64,000 bases of DNA from Antrodiella citrinella (GCA_004802725.1 SGPM01000066.1:1-64000); one strand, 5' to 3'. Shown: positions 1 to 16,936, numbered from the stretch's first letter. Translations and numbers: made by a program. Notes: a model not told the origin generated them from the letters alone.

Positions 1-2538
1 GCTGTTGTCGTTGTGTAGATACTCTACATCTCTGAAACTCGTATACTATTGTCTATCTACCTAATTTCAACGCCACTGAACTCAATACAGAAGAGCAGTC
101 CCTTCATCGGGTGTTGGTAGGGTATAGGCGCCCCTCACTGGCGCTCCTTGAATTTTTGCCAACTCAAATTCGCCGCTGCACCAAAGTGGAGGCGTCTAGC
201 TGACCTGCACCATAGGTCGGGATGGAATTGGAAACTGGACGAGTCGTTTCCAACGAGAGCGCAATGACGTCCGCGACGGATGGAGGTGTCGTCCAAGTAT
301 ATAAATAATTGGTAAAACGGACGGTACTTACCAACGACTACTGCAGGTATGGACATTGCGACGCAATTGGTAGACGGGGAGCTACTAGGATAGCGCTTGA
401 AAGAGAGTTGGTTGGCATATGCATTGTAGACCCATGATCAATGCTCGAGGTGGATACCGAGCAGCGCTTGGCAAAAGGTCGGATCACCAGAATGTTCTGC
501 ATTGAACAACGCGCACCAGGCGAGGGCCGGACATTGAACAGTGACGCCTTCTTTTGGAGATGTCTAGACAAAAGAAGAGGGAATGAATTGCGGGGGCAGT
601 TACCGCTGGTGCTTTGAGGGTGCGGTGGTTCGTAGAGTATGATGTAGGCCTGACGTTAACGTCGTTGCCAAAGCCTGATGTATTGAAGGGAGAAGTATAG
701 CTGAGCTCACCTGACCTTCAGAACGATAATGCCCATTGCCCAGATAGCGTCGAGTAAGGTTTAGGAGGTCGGGCACTGCCGTCCACAAACACTGGCCATC
801 CCTTCATGTTCCTGGACCATACGATGTACAGTGCATAAGATGAGCAAACGGAATCCGGTCTGTCATCTCTCCGCCGACGTCTACAAAATCGACTATCAGA
901 GATATGCCAATCAAAAATATGGAGTCTGTTACCGTGGGAGCACCATATTCCACTTGCATGAGAGGTTGCAGGTGAACAATGAGCGTTCAAAGCTCGAGAG
1001 GCGGGACACTGAAGACAGTACCAGCGACCCTCAGCAGAGGCAGAGGGATTTGCCAGAAAATGGGTGTGATCCCGCGGGCACAGGCACTGTGCGTAACATG
1101 AGGGTTCACCTGCAATGGACATTGCCACCGTGAAGATATGAGCGGTCTGAAAGCGTCCGCAAATTTAGGGTGATATTAGCACGGTGAAATGAGATGGTGC
1201 ATGACTAACTGGTACATTTGACTGCCAAAATGAATGGCCCGCGTGTACCCTAACACTGGCAGCGGCGAGAGCAGTCCGAATGTTGCACCTCGTTTCTCGA
1301 ATACGATTACGCAGAGGCAAGCTTAGGGAGCGACCAATTTACATTCTTGAGACCGGCTCTAGCCACCTTGGAATGGGCGAACGAGGATATAAGTCGGTCC
1401 CGGACTGGCTGCCCGATATCACGGAAGAACCGCACAAGAAGCAACATGCTTCCTAACCAGAGATGTAGACTGACGGAGAGGCCGCATTACCGCTGACACT
1501 AAAGCCGCGTATGACCATGGTTCCAAGGGTATAGCAAGTCAAAATGTACGTACCACGATATCTTGTGCTGCGGCACAGCTTGGGCGGGATATACTCCAGA
1601 TTGATCTTGTCCCGACGTGACGCGTTCCACAAGCCGAATAAATCTGGTGTCCTCGAGGTGTCCATTACTATACTTATGTCAGAGAACATGGCGGCCGACC
1701 TGTTGAAGCCCGCAGAGCTCGAAAGTGATACATTGCCGGTGGCGGCGTCGCGGCACAACGCGCCAGCATGCGATCGAGTATCACCCTGACAATTTGAAGC
1801 AGATGAGTGATCAAGCGGTAGAAAATTCAGAAAACGAATCCCAGCGCATGTGAGAGACCAGGAGAAAGCTATGTTGAAGCCAGAAAGGATGCGTATGGCG
1901 GCGAGAACGACAGGCAGCGGTGATGTTGCATTGCAGGTGTTGTAATTCTGCCGATCCGAGTAGATGTCGCGGTGTTGAGATAACAATAACAGCTCCAGAA
2001 CATGTGGACATTCGCGACCAGCGGCATCACGAGTTGCAACGTTTCTTCGGATAGCCCTCCACGACCGGGTGGCAGCAGCTACATAGAAGTGGGTGCCAGT
2101 GCAGTCAATTGCAACTTTGAGGACGCCACCATGGCTCGCTGGCCTCGCGTCAATCACGTGCTAATTGGGCGGGCCGAGGCGGCATGGCGCTGACCTCGCC
2201 TCGCGTCGGCAGCAAGGGAGTTTCCGGCCTCAACTGAGAACTGCGCTCGTCGTCGTCGTCGTCGAGCACGACGTCCCCATCGTTCTTTTACCTTCTCCTC
2301 GTCTCCTGAAGCAGCGGAACCCCGCCATTGTCGTCGTCAGCGACCGCGACCCCCACGCCCATCTCTCTGTAAACCCAACGTCACTCTTTAGCGTGCGATA
2401 TCCCCTACAAACTTGAAACCCTTTGCTCCGCCGTGTGGTTATTTCCCCGGAGCTTTTTCACCCACCTCCCCAAGCACTCGTTCACGTAGCACTTTGGGCG
2501 TTGCAACTCTTGCAACATTCCTGTGATATCACAGCGTC
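1..2538. other. Gene-poor left edge, possible decayed membrane gene
   Basis: I see no confident gene here. On the minus strand a few stretches look like broken multi-exon coding sequence: at about 1840-2000 the reading contains a hydrophobic run (PLPVVLAAIRILSGFNIAFS), and at about 800-840 a short ALYIVWSRN-like stretch recalls the RxYALY segment of DUF6533/DUF6534-type basidiomycete membrane proteins. Frames are interrupted and no full model could be assembled. The 380 bp before 2539 is the probable promoter of the next gene and holds a short GTC/CGT trinucleotide run near 2248-2265. A pseudogene, or a gene reaching beyond the window, are both possible. Confidence 0.2.
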
Positions 2539-4224
2539 ATGTCTCAGGCGTCTTACAGACTGGAAGCTCCTCGTCCTCGACCCCCACCTCTTCCAATCCG
2601 AACACAGAACCTTCATAACTCCGCAAAGCGATCCCCTTCCCCCGCTTTGGCTAGAAAACGAGATTCTTCCCAAACACTTCTTTATGATATACCTAATCCA
2701 ATTTCCCCATCACCAACTCGTGCGTTCAGTGGTATGACGTCGCCTACCTCACCTACGGGTCGGCGAGCCTCACGAGGTGGAATGCGTATGACACCCCCTC
2801 CTGGGGGCTCTCGTGCACCTACCCCTTCTCGTCCTGCTCGTAACGACCTCGAGGAATTTGCTCAGCATTGTCGTTCATGGTGTGTTTAGCATATCTGTCT
2901 TTTGATAAAAGATTAGCCCTAATCAATTATTGGTGGTGTGCCGCCTGCAGGTACTATGATCAGGACGATAATGCTGGTCGTCTCATGACACAGACACTGG
3001 CTACATTGCCACCTTCACAACGCGCACCTTTCGCCCGCCTGCAAGGGTCCATACGTTCTGGTTATCACGCAAGCGTCAACGCACGGAGAAATGCCGAGTT
3101 TCAGGCGCATATCACGGCGACAAACCCTGGAGGCTCATTGATGCCGCATTCCAGAGCGGACCCTCGCGGTCCACTTGCACGTAAAGAACGCTATGAGCGG
3201 TTGGAGAGATTTGTGCGAACATGGTGTATTGTGGGTATGCCCGGGACCAAACCCTTTTTCGAGGGTCTCTGGGCCGTAATGAGGCTACAGGTCATCCCCC
3301 AAGAGCTGGGCGGTGCAGGTGGGCATCGTATTGAATGGGAAATTGACGACGCTGTATTCAAGGAAGCTGCGTGAGTATTTGGTGCCACGGCTACATCTTG
3401 ATTTTGTTTCTAATCTTGCCTTTGTGTTTGTCTGTAGTGGCAAAGATTTCATGCTTGAAGCTATTGATGTCCTGAAAGGAGTAAGCTGAGCCCGCTGGTC
3501 TTTCTGCTCTCACTGTTCTGATGAGTCTTTTTTTTCGTTGTAGGTTCTAGCTTTCGAAGAGTACCCCTCACCGCGACCTTCACCCTCGATAGGTGGATCC
3601 AGCCCCCAAGCCCACCGTTCACCATTTGACCCACCTTCCTTTGAGCATTCTCGGTCACAATCACAGCCGCTATCCACGTACCTCATTCCTCCGCTCCCGT
3701 CGAAGTCCCCACCCATCACCTCCACAACGTACACAAAGCGTGCGAGGGCACCGAGCGATCCATTCTTAGATACACCCCCAGTGTCTGCATCATACTCTTC
3801 CGCAAATACAACCGCGCAACTTTCTACCTCAGCTTCGACCTTCGATGATCCCCCCACGCCTATCACGCCACCGAACGAGGTTACAGACCTGTTTCCTGCG
3901 CCTGCCCATATGGGACACGAATTACCCGACGCAGGTGACTACCTCCGTACTTGGGTCGCGCCTGACCTATCCGATCCCGAATATCTGTCGCTGCTCAAAG
4001 TGTTCCCTGCATTCGTTGTGAGACATCCTTTGCCACGGCTACCTGTATCATCAGCTTCTCGACGTCCTGCAGACGTGGAAGAAGGCCAGGAAGACGGGAT
4101 CGAAAGCAAGCAAATCAGAGTCGGCACCGGGACCATGTGGCTCGGCTACAAGCTACGCGCACCAGATTACGAAGGCAGCTGGTGGACCAGATTCAAGTTG
4201 TGGTGGAAAAGGTTATTTTGTTGA
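2539..4224 (+). CDS. Conserved Pro/Ser-rich protein of unknown function
   Basis: Not recognised. The model has four exons (2539-2879, 2951-3370, 3438-3480, 3544-4224) joined by clean GT-AG introns in phase, giving 494 aa. The first 110 residues are Pro/Ser/Arg-rich and probably disordered. A more ordered, aromatic-rich block follows (about residues 115-265), then another Ser/Pro-rich stretch. The C-terminus is conserved-looking, with Trp/Lys-rich WWTRFKLWWKRLF just before the stop. No signal peptide is visible. The short 43-nt third exon is phase-consistent, which supports real splicing. An open frame continues downstream (4230-4470), offset by one base from the stop, so the annotated C-terminus could be longer through an intron I did not find. 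Function cannot be inferred. Confidence 0.7.
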
Positions 4225-4590
4225 AGCATTCCTCCTACGAGTCGTCTCCCACACCGCCGATCACAGACCTTCGCAGTCTATTGCGACGGTTGGCGATTCC
4301 CTTTCCGATATACCTCCTCACATGCGGCGGCTCGCCAAGTCCGAAAACTTCATGCATCTCCCACCATCCCTCGTCGACATCCCCATTGTACTCATCACAT
4401 CAATCATGCCGCCTACGTTGCGGACATCGTACATATGTTTCGTCGGGAGACCCGTGTATTTCGACCCTCAGTGACATTGCACATATACCATCATCCTGTA
4501 CCGTCATCATCTGTGATGGTGATTCCTTGTGCTACTAAATGACAGTTTCTCTCCAGTACATATCTTCTCTTCGGGCTGCACTTTTGAACC

Positions 4591-6859
4591 ATGACGTCTC
4601 CAAACCAACTGAGCTTCAGGTTTGGTTTTCCTACGTTTCCTGTCTTGTTCATTTTCTCTCTTGGTATCCTGACGCTCTGCTTCGTAGGGCTCGAGTATAC
4701 ATCGCAAGAAAGGGATATCAGAATTTGACCACTTCAGTGAGCACCCTGCATATTCAACGAAGCTCGCCTTGACATTTGCATACTGTATAGGGATAACGCG
4801 AATCAGCCAACGGGGATTGGTGCGCCGGCGTAGGTGTCATTCAAACGGGCTTTTTACCGCATTGAGGCTGCTTTCGTTCGCAGTTCTCCGGCATACAAGC
4901 AATCAGGCACACCCATGTGCTGAGATACTCACGGCCTTCTCTCTTTTCCCCGTACACGGTCTGTGTCGTTCCCAGCCACCCTCCGTCGTGCGACTGGCAT
5001 GCCGGGGTACCACTGGCGTCATTTCATTATCTCCCGACGTCGTCGACAATGTCGTGTTCCTGCCTGATAACAGCGGTTGGGTATCCCCGATCGACCATGG
5101 ACACAGTGAGTTTGATGTGCCCTACTTCAAATTGAGGACCCGAGCGCGATATAGCCACTTTGACTGTTCGAGGGTGGCGTTGCCGGAGGACGTCGGAGGA
5201 CCTGTCACGAACGGACGGTATATGATCAGAGTTAGATGACGCTTCGGAGTCCGTACTGAGGATTTGGGATCGACGTTCATGAGTCAGCAGGGGAAGGAAG
5301 CCTACATGCATACATAACATGCCACGGTGTGGAGTCGTACTCTCGCTGAGAATGGGTTTCACGCCAAGGTGATCTGCTGACGTGCAGACTGCGAGCCACG
5401 GCATTCAAGTTCTCGGTGTCTTCTCACAGACTCGCTGTTTGATAGGATACGCTCATCTCAATCCTACTCATCCTCGTCCTCGGTCTCGGTACACCTCTCT
5501 ACGATATATCCTTGGTCTTGGGCTGCGACTTGTACTGGCCCAATTGTCGCAGACGATGTGCAGCAGGAGAGATCCTGTAACCTCTCCGGCTGACTCTGGT
5601 TTTCCTTCATATACAGTCTTTCGCGCGGGCCAGCCTGTGCTTTTCCTCCCGTTCTTGACAACGATTGTTCGTGCTTTGCCGCTTCGCGACTTTTTGCGCT
5701 GCAGTCAGTACAGTCAGTACGGACGATATTTCTCTGGCTCACTCTGCATGCGCGCAAGCACTCAGGCCTCAGACTGGACAGAAGACCTCAGAAGACCGAG
5801 AGGAGTCGGAGTCTGATTCGGCTAGCATTGATTAGGTGCGTCTCGACTTTCTGGCAGTACTAGTGTGCACTGAACGTCACACAGTCATGTTTTATTCACT
5901 ACTCTATCAGACAGTTGCATTCGGCAACATACGACAAATGAAAACATACCTGTTCGGTGTTCAAGCGCAATCTCATTGTTACAAGACGATGACAACCGCG
6001 GTGTTCCTCGGGGGACGACCCTTCATCGCCATGAGCTTGATCAACATTCACCGACGGGGGTGAATGCCCAGTGCCCACTTCATTACGCATGTTTATAAGA
6101 TGCCGGCAGGGTGCAGAACCTCGCAAGGTCTAGTCTATCCTTGTACGCCGGCATGTTCCTTATTGTCCAATCTCAGAGTGGAAGATTCGAACATAGATAC
6201 CGATGAATGCTTGCGCGTAGCAGTCGTGCCTCTAAGGTGTCGTCACCTGAGGTGGTCCCATGGACCTCCCAGGCTTCATTCCGGCGGATGCGGAGACAAT
6301 GCGCCTCAAACCATAACTCACTGACCGGGGTGTTGGGATCTGACAGATGCGCAAATGCAAGATGCGCCGGTGGCTTGCAAGAACAATACGACTACAAGGC
6401 CTCGGACGGCAAACGAAGGCACTGGCTTGTTCAGACCATGACGACAAGACAACCTCAAACCGTATTGCTTGTTTTTTGTCTTAGGACATTGGCAACCACC
6501 ATCAGAGCGGTCCTCGCTCGAGTCCAGAAGCCTCACCAAGGGAGGCGTTCCGAGGGGTCCCCGGCAACTATACGTACATGGTCTCTGACACCGGGCAAGG
6601 CGTCCTTCGAGCCAAGGTCGAAGGGTCAATGCAAGATCATATCTGTCCTCCTATCCCCATCACAGCACTACATCTCCTCAAGTTCGTGTTCCTGCCTGCC
6701 TCGCTGGAAGAAGGGGAGGAGGGAGTTTCAAAAAGTGTGCTGCGCAGATGGAAGGGACGGAAGATACGGTGAGCCATCTGTCAAGCAGTATCATATTGTT
6801 TGCCGGTGTTGCGGGAGAGTTTAAGTTCTGAGTTTTATCGTTACAGACTCCTTGGGTGA
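4591..6859 (+). CDS. Probable membrane-anchored protein, partial gene model
   Basis: Not recognised. The 5' end resolves into phase-consistent exons 4591-4694, 4791-4829 and 4884-4916. They begin MTSPNQLSFRFGF and contain a single hydrophobic segment (PVLFIFSLGILTLCFVG), i.e. an N-terminal signal anchor, followed by a polar stretch rich in Gly, Pro and Asn. The 3' end also resolves: an open exon ending at 6768 (reading ...KFVFLPASLEEGEEG... and a basic LRRWKGRKI tail) splices to 6847-6859 and stops after LLG. The middle (about 4970-6500) has several open stretches but I could not order exons with certainty. Two neighbouring genes cannot be excluded. The anchor and basic tail suggest a type II membrane or secretory-pathway protein, which is inference only. 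Confidence 0.35.
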
Positions 6860-7884
6860 CCGGCAGAGATCTCCTTGGATGGGAGGTATGAAAATTTGTC
6901 GGACACGGAGGAGATGGATGTGCTAGGAGCCTAGGGATCCAAACAAGAGGGTTGCAAGTCGTGCAATTTAACGATGGGCGGTGGTCACGAATGTTACTTT
7001 CGAGTGTGCTATCATCGATATCACATGTTCAGCTATTCTTTGGGCGCTGGAGGTGATTGGAAGTCTCGCGGCAGTGGGCGCCTGGTGTGCTCGTAGGAAC
7101 GAATTCGAAAGGTGATCGGGCTGTTCCGAGTCCGACCTCTACTTAGGTACTGACGTACCCTCCGTATTCACTATGAACTACCCATGCATACACTGTGGGG
7201 CTAGTAGATAACCTGGACATCTATACCAAGTCAGCGAAATGCGGGGAGATTGACTTGTAGCCGAATACGATAATGTCAATCTACTCAGTAGTCTATAGAA
7301 AGTGTCGAACCCATGATCATGACGCAATGTATTGCAGGCTTTCTAGTCACTGCGCCGCCCACGCGCATGCCATTGGCACACGTACAAATGGGGATGAAGA
7401 GATGATGTCGAACAACAACGAGTCACACACGACGAACGGGTCTGTAGCCAAGAGCAATTTATTTCGTGGTTCGTTTCAATCAGGAGTCCCGAAGGAACCG
7501 TACGCAAGCAAGTCAGAGACACATCCCAGGTCGAAGAGCCAATTCAAAACATATGAGTACAGTCGATCCGCCATTCCAGTGTGAAAAAAAAGCAACAAGG
7601 AGCCAGATACGAGGCAAGGGGACGGGACGATGAGGATGAAAAAAGAGACGTGATGTAGCCTAACAGAGACCGGCGGGTGGCCTATTCAAATATTGAGTTC
7701 GGTGGCATAAGCTAACCGTTCTGTCAATGTGGGGAGAACAGATGAAGAAGAAAAGAGAAAATTAGCAATAAGAATGTGGACGCAGATTCGGGCAAAAATA
7801 TCTCATGTCGAGGGAAAGAATAGAAAGAACAGTACGGAGGATTTTTCAGGTGACCTGTCCACGACCGAGTCGAATGCTGCCGCT
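6860..7884. other. Intergenic, convergent 3' flanks
   Basis: About 1 kb between the end of the plus-strand gene at 6859 and the minus-strand GRF gene ending at 7885. Open stretches such as 7273-7584 have no recognisable domain, no splice support and biased composition. I see no RNA gene or mobile element. Confidence 0.5.
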
Positions 7885-9493
7885 TCAGTCTTGGCCCTGG
7901 TCGTCGGTCAGTTCTTTCAAAGCCCGTCTATACTTCCTGAACTGGGTCTCGAGCCTGCGAGTGAGTAAGTCAGACAAGCTGGAGACGAAAGCTAGAATTT
8001 GTTCTACTGACTTTTCAATTTGATCGTTTAAGCGTACGTTTTCTGCGCTCAGGCGCGCATTATCGTCGACAAGCCTGTTCATTATTTCTGCAGCGCCGCG
8101 AACATTCGCTATATCCTGCGAAGTGATTCGAGGCGGAGTGTGGCTCTGAGAGCCCGAGCTCAATGCACGAGGCTGCTCCTGTGACGAACAACGCCCGAAG
8201 CACGCAACACCAGCGATCATAGAAAGAACGAACGAGTGAAGACAATCAGAGCAAATGTCAAGGAACCGTCAGACGAAGAAGATATGGGATGAAAGTACGA
8301 CCACGTACAGGGTCCGTCATTCCTGTAAAATTAGACACAGCCCTCTGCTTCCCCTTCGAGGTAGAGGACTTGGTGGGAGTGTCGGGCTCTTCCTCGCTCA
8401 TTCCGCGTGACGAAGTTGAGCGGCCGATGCGGCTGACACGCTGAGAAGTGTGGGGAGGGGTTGGCATAGGGTTCCTGCCTTGGCTTCCGACCGTCTGGTC
8501 CCTGTACCCAGATCCAGCATGTACAGCAGAGCGTGGGGTCTGTGGCGACTCGCCATACCATTGTCCCGGAGCTGCAGGACCACGACTCGCACCGGATTGC
8601 GTTGCGACTTCGTCCTCCACTTCGTCCTCTTCGTCCTCTGTATGCCCGTTGACTGAAGGTAGATGATAGGAGGCCCCATTCTGCTGGAAGGAGGCGTTCC
8701 GTCCGCCTGCTCCAAAGAAATGTTCCTGGCGAGCCACCTCGTCAGCCTCGTCAGGAAGCGCATCGGTCTGTATAGCGACTTCGTACTCGGAGACATCTGA
8801 CATCTGTGAACCAGGCGGAGAATTGTAGTCGGTGCCTGCGGTCGTGGATGAGCTCACGGCACGGTTTGTGGTCGTCGAGCGTTGTCCACCTGAAGATGAC
8901 GGCAAGCCAGCCTCAATTTGTCTGAATCGCTGCTCCCTCTGAGACGCACTCAACGCACTGGATGGAGTGAGGGGGCTCTCGTGAGTCTTCTCTGTCGCTT
9001 GACGTTTACGCGGCGTAGACGGTTCTCGCTCTTCCGAATCTCGAGCACGCTTGCTAGGCGAAGCGGTCAGGGATGCTGCACCTTGACGACTGCTCTCTGC
9101 TCGCTGTGCCTGAGATGGACGGGGAGTGGGAGGGGGCATGGGCATGGGCACAAAATTAGGGGCTTTGCGTGTCCCATGTCCTTGTACGTCCATGTCATCC
9201 GCCCAATCTATGAGTACAGGTCAATTGTCATTTCTACGACTTTACATCGTTGACTACTCAACGAAAGAATGCCTTGCCAATATTTTCTCTGCAGGCAAAG
9301 CACCGAAAGAATTGCCTGCATCACAATGTCAGGGAGTGCATGAATGGTAGCAGGTCTAAACTTACCTGCCAGGGTTGTTTGTCGAAGGGCCACTGGTACA
9401 CCTCGACACTATCGCGTTGCAATGTGGACATCTCACATTTCCGTCATCGTCCACGTATCTGCCTCTCTGGTTGCCGTTAGGTTGTTGAGACAT
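7885..9493 (-). CDS. GRF-type zinc-finger protein with C-terminal coiled coil
   Basis: Predicted 457-aa protein from four exons (9493-9366, 9315-9263, 9207-8309, 8178-7885), all in phase. The N-terminus carries a GRF zinc finger split over three exons: CPHC, then NPGRQFFRC, then FFHWADD, matching the family pattern C-x-C...GRxFxxC...FxWxDD. GRF fingers bind nucleic acid, mainly single-stranded DNA/RNA. Residues 60-355 are low-complexity, rich in Pro, Ser and acidic residues, with a basic SPSKRARD motif that could be a nuclear localisation signal. The last exon (about residues 375-445) is helical with heptad spacing and probably forms a coiled coil. The family is expanded in Agaricomycetes, and its cellular role there is unknown. 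The start lies 179 bp from a divergent PAC4 start, so a shared promoter is likely. Confidence 0.82.
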
Positions 9494-9672
9494 GATGGAG
9501 GTCAAGCATAGGTGCAAGTCTTTAGTCTGAATTTGCAATCTAAAAAGTTCAACATGAAACTGGGCGTCTTCAGGTGAGCCGACGTCGGGATTGCCCGGTT
9601 GGGATCAGCACGTGCAGCAGCATAGGTGAAATGAGCGCCTGCAATGTCTTGTACATGTCTTCCTCGTTCATC

Positions 9673-10294
9673 ATGTCGTCGTCGTCCTCAGCGAGCACGT
9701 CCGCGATTCGAGTCCAAGCGAAATACATCGCCCCTGCCCATCCATCATTACCCCCTCTGGCCCTGCAAGTAACGGCGTTGACCGGCTCGTACATGATTTG
9801 GGTCGGCACGACGGAGGAATCCGAAGAGAATGTCCATCTTGCCGCGTCGCGGGGATCGCTCCTGAGAGACTGGGCGTGCGCCATGCCTCCAAGCGCGAAC
9901 AGTAATGTAAGTGCTTCCACCCGGTGAGATGACCGGCAGATCACAGCAGTTCTGCACGAAACATGATGCGCGTACTCATATCCGTCAAGACGTCTGTCTC
10001 CCCTGCAGCCACCTCGTTGTTTCGCGCGTCAAGCTCCGATGTCTCGCTGTCGATGGCGCAGCGGTTAGGTGGGGAGCCTTGTGTGCATTCTACCAGACTG
10101 TCGTGCTGATCGAGCGCATGGATGTGTCCCCGTCGGCATGTGATGTGTAATTAGCGCGACGCTTCAAGAGACAGATATTCCTGTCCGTGGATGTGCCGCC
10201 GTCGTTTACTAGTGCGAGCGAAGGGTCGAGGGTATTGTTGGCCGTGGAGAAGGCTATGGTGGACGAGTTGAAGGTGCTGGAAAGTGCACGGTGA
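9673..10294 (+). CDS. PSMG4: Proteasome assembly chaperone 4 (PAC4/Poc4-like)
   Basis: Three exons (9673-9901, 10009-10068, 10155-10294) give 142 aa, close to the family size of about 120-150. The core reads TALTGSYMIWVGTTEE, matching the conserved 'LxxSxFLWVG' strand of PSMG4. It is followed by the LAxAMP-like segment (DWACAMPP) and TSLFRASSSDVSLSMAQRL, which aligns with the family's TSLLG...AQRL block. PAC4 pairs with PAC3 to assist assembly of the 20S alpha ring in the cytosol. The start was placed at 9673 because the family begins shortly before the first strand; an upstream in-frame ATG is possible. The donor at 9902 (GTAATG) is slightly unusual but gives the conserved frame. Rpt6, another proteasome gene, lies 16 kb away, which is probably coincidence. 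Confidence 0.75.
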
Positions 10295-10704
10295 TTGGGG
10301 TAGATCGAAAAAGATCAGTGTCGAGATGACAAAATTACTATCCATGTCGGCGAGAAAACATACCATCTGATCCATCTTTATAAACATCGTCGCATCGATT
10401 GTGCTGCTCGTCGTAGCTCGTCGTCGTCGTTATTGTCGTTGTTGTCACAGAAAAAGTGAAAACGAGCAGAGTGACGGCCGTCCTTGTTGGGCGCCTGTTG
10501 CTCCTTGCAATCAGCCACTGCACCAATCTTGAATCTCAGCCTCACGGCCGTTCCAGTCCTCGTCCTCGTCCTTCCTCATCGTCTTACTCGTCGTCGTCAC
10601 CATCGTCGGCGACGACCACGACCACCAGCAAGACCACACACACCTGCGCAAAGGACGACGACGACCGCTGCAATCATCGACCTCCTGCTGTCCATCACCA
10701 CTAC

Positions 10705-15023
<4,319 letters not shown>

Positions 15024-15648
15024 TTTGCGAGAATCCCTCGCAAGCACATCTGTTTATTCTCGTCTTCTTTTATCTCCCTCTCTCGCCTTATTCCCCACGC
15101 GTTATGTTTGTTCTCTCTGCTGCTTGTGTCCCTTCGCACGGACAATCCATCCCACCCCTCACCCAACTTACAACTTGCCTCTCTGCGCCTGCCTCCATCT
15201 GCTTGAACTGACTGTTTTGTCTGACTGACCGACTGCGTCTGTCTTGTGTGTGTTCTATATATTGCACCTCGATCACTCGTGGTCTCTTCAATCTGTGTAT
15301 CCCCATCCATTCAATGCAATACACCAACTCCGTTTTTGTTGCCTCAATCTTTCGTGTCTCGGAGCGTCATTTCCCTCACAGATTGTCTCCTGTTAAGAAT
15401 GCGATCCGGCGTCGCGCGCTGGTGCTCCGTCCACGTCGACGTTTAGTAATAATAAACGGGATTGACGCTGACTCGTACACGGTTTGGTATGAGTCCGTAC
15501 GACATTATAAGCTGATTCATTCAACGGGTGGCATTTCTGTTGGCCTACGAGTCTACGACTAATGTGTACAAAGGAGCATAGCATCTATATGTGTTGAGAT
15601 TGATTGACTTCTCTCAGTTGGTACATTTCAGGTCTGGCGTTCGGTCAC
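15024..15648. other. Convergent 3' intergenic region
   Basis: 625 bp between the stop codons of YAK1 and the phosphatase gene on opposite strands. Pyrimidine-rich stretches after 15040 and AATAAA-like signals (for example near 15449) fit 3' UTR and polyadenylation regions. No gene seen. Confidence 0.5.
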
Positions 15649-16822
15649 TCAGAGCTTCCCAAATATTTCTTCGACCTCCCAAGCCCCGGCCCAGTGTTTG
15701 ATCTGGACCTGTAAGCCTTCCTTCTCTCCTTCTTTGTCGATCCGTTTCTGGAGTCCCCGGTGACTTCTACACAGCACGTAATCACAGCTATTCGATGTTG
15801 AATGCAAAGTCAGTACAGCAGGAAGCAGTATGACAACGGGGTGTGTCAAACTTGCCTCCGCATTCGCAAAATAGGACAAAAGTCGTTTGACCCGTCTCCG
15901 ACATAGATGACACGGTCGAAGGCAGGCTGGTGACGTGCTAGGAACGCGTCTAATTCCTCACCTGAGGGAAGGAAACACGCATTCCAAAAGAGTAGTATGT
16001 CAGTGCGAACTCAAGGAAGGAAGGAATGTTCGGCACCTTTGCACATATTCGGACTGCAGCCCACTTTGCAGCTGTGTTGAGGGCCTGATGGGTCAACTCT
16101 TCTCCGGACCTTGAGGAGGCCTGAGGGGTCCCATTCAGCGGGGTTCGTGATGATCTCCTCGAACAGGTTATCGAGGCCTTTCTCCTACATGAGACAAAAA
16201 AGGGTACGATAAGGACACATGCGCTCAGACACCGGTGAATAGTGATGGACAGGGACAGGTGGGTGGCACGGCTGAACATATGAGACGAGACGGACCTTGA
16301 GAATGGTAGAGATGAAGACGGAGTTGGCGTTAGAGAGGCAGAGGAAGGTGGTGTGCGGATTGGCTTTGGCCTTGAGGCTCTGGACTGCGCGGACCATGGC
16401 AGGATGCTGTATACGATCAAAGCAGCGGACACACTTCAACTTTCTCATAGCCAGACCCATGTGAGGGTGGAAGGACGAACGAAAGGCATGATCTTGAGTG
16501 CACCCTCGATCTGCTCCTTGGTGATGCCTTTGTTATGTGCATCGCGCAGCGTTTGGGCACTTGGGGCGATGTCAAACACACTGGAGAGATGCGACACAAA
16601 GGGTTGAGGACTGACACTAGATCTGTCCATTGAATTTCGTCTTTGAGATTTTTCATTTTCCTACGGAGTTCTGGTGCGAGGACCTCGAATATCCAGCGGT
16701 CAGTGTCCTGATCCGCCATTGACCTGCACACGGGTAAGTTTAATCGTTGCGATCTGCGAGAACACGATGTATTACCAGTCAAAATCGTAGACTATGAGCT
16801 GTCTTTCTACGCGTACGTCCAT
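15649..16822 (-). CDS. PHOSPHO1/2-like HAD phosphatase
   Basis: Seven exons (16822-16776, 16723-16616, 16580-16481, 16406-16296, 16184-16037, 15961-15856, 15787-15649) give 252 aa, the size of PHOSPHO-type phosphatases (about 240-270). HAD motif I appears as VYDFDWSMADQDTD (DxDx form), motif II region as LCLSNANS, and motif III as YVGDGSNDFCP, followed by LRMRS...VLCRSHRGLQKRI typical of the family. A Cys-rich stretch (SCKVGCSPNMCKG) lies before motif III, as in relatives. Animal members hydrolyse phosphocholine/phosphoethanolamine or pyridoxal phosphate; the fungal substrate is not settled. The intron after 15856 uses a GC donor (AG/GCAAGT), and the GC-AG splice is needed to keep the family's C-terminus. 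Divergent from TFB1 with only 114 bp between start codons. Confidence 0.85.
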
Positions 16823-16936
16823 GGTGGTTGCAGATGAGGATGAAACAAGGAGAATGTCCTTTCTGGGATGACTAGCTGCTATGGCTTACCTAAACATAAA
16901 TGTCTACACGGGATGATCGCTTGAGAGAGAGAATAG
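16823..16936. promoter_or_regulatory. 114-bp bidirectional promoter, phosphatase/TFB1
   Basis: The start codons of the HAD phosphatase (minus) and TFB1 (plus) are separated by only 114 bp, so core promoters and 5' UTRs of both must overlap. No clear TATA box was noted. Confidence 0.55.

Noticed and set aside
9570..9944. 124-codon minus-strand frame overlapping PAC4
   Set aside because: It is antisense to a well-supported PAC4 exon and has no recognisable domain.
10456..10704. Upstream extension of the Yak1 reading frame
   Set aside because: The frame begins at a GTG with no ATG and is low-complexity. The in-frame ATG at 10705 starts a sensible conserved N-terminus.
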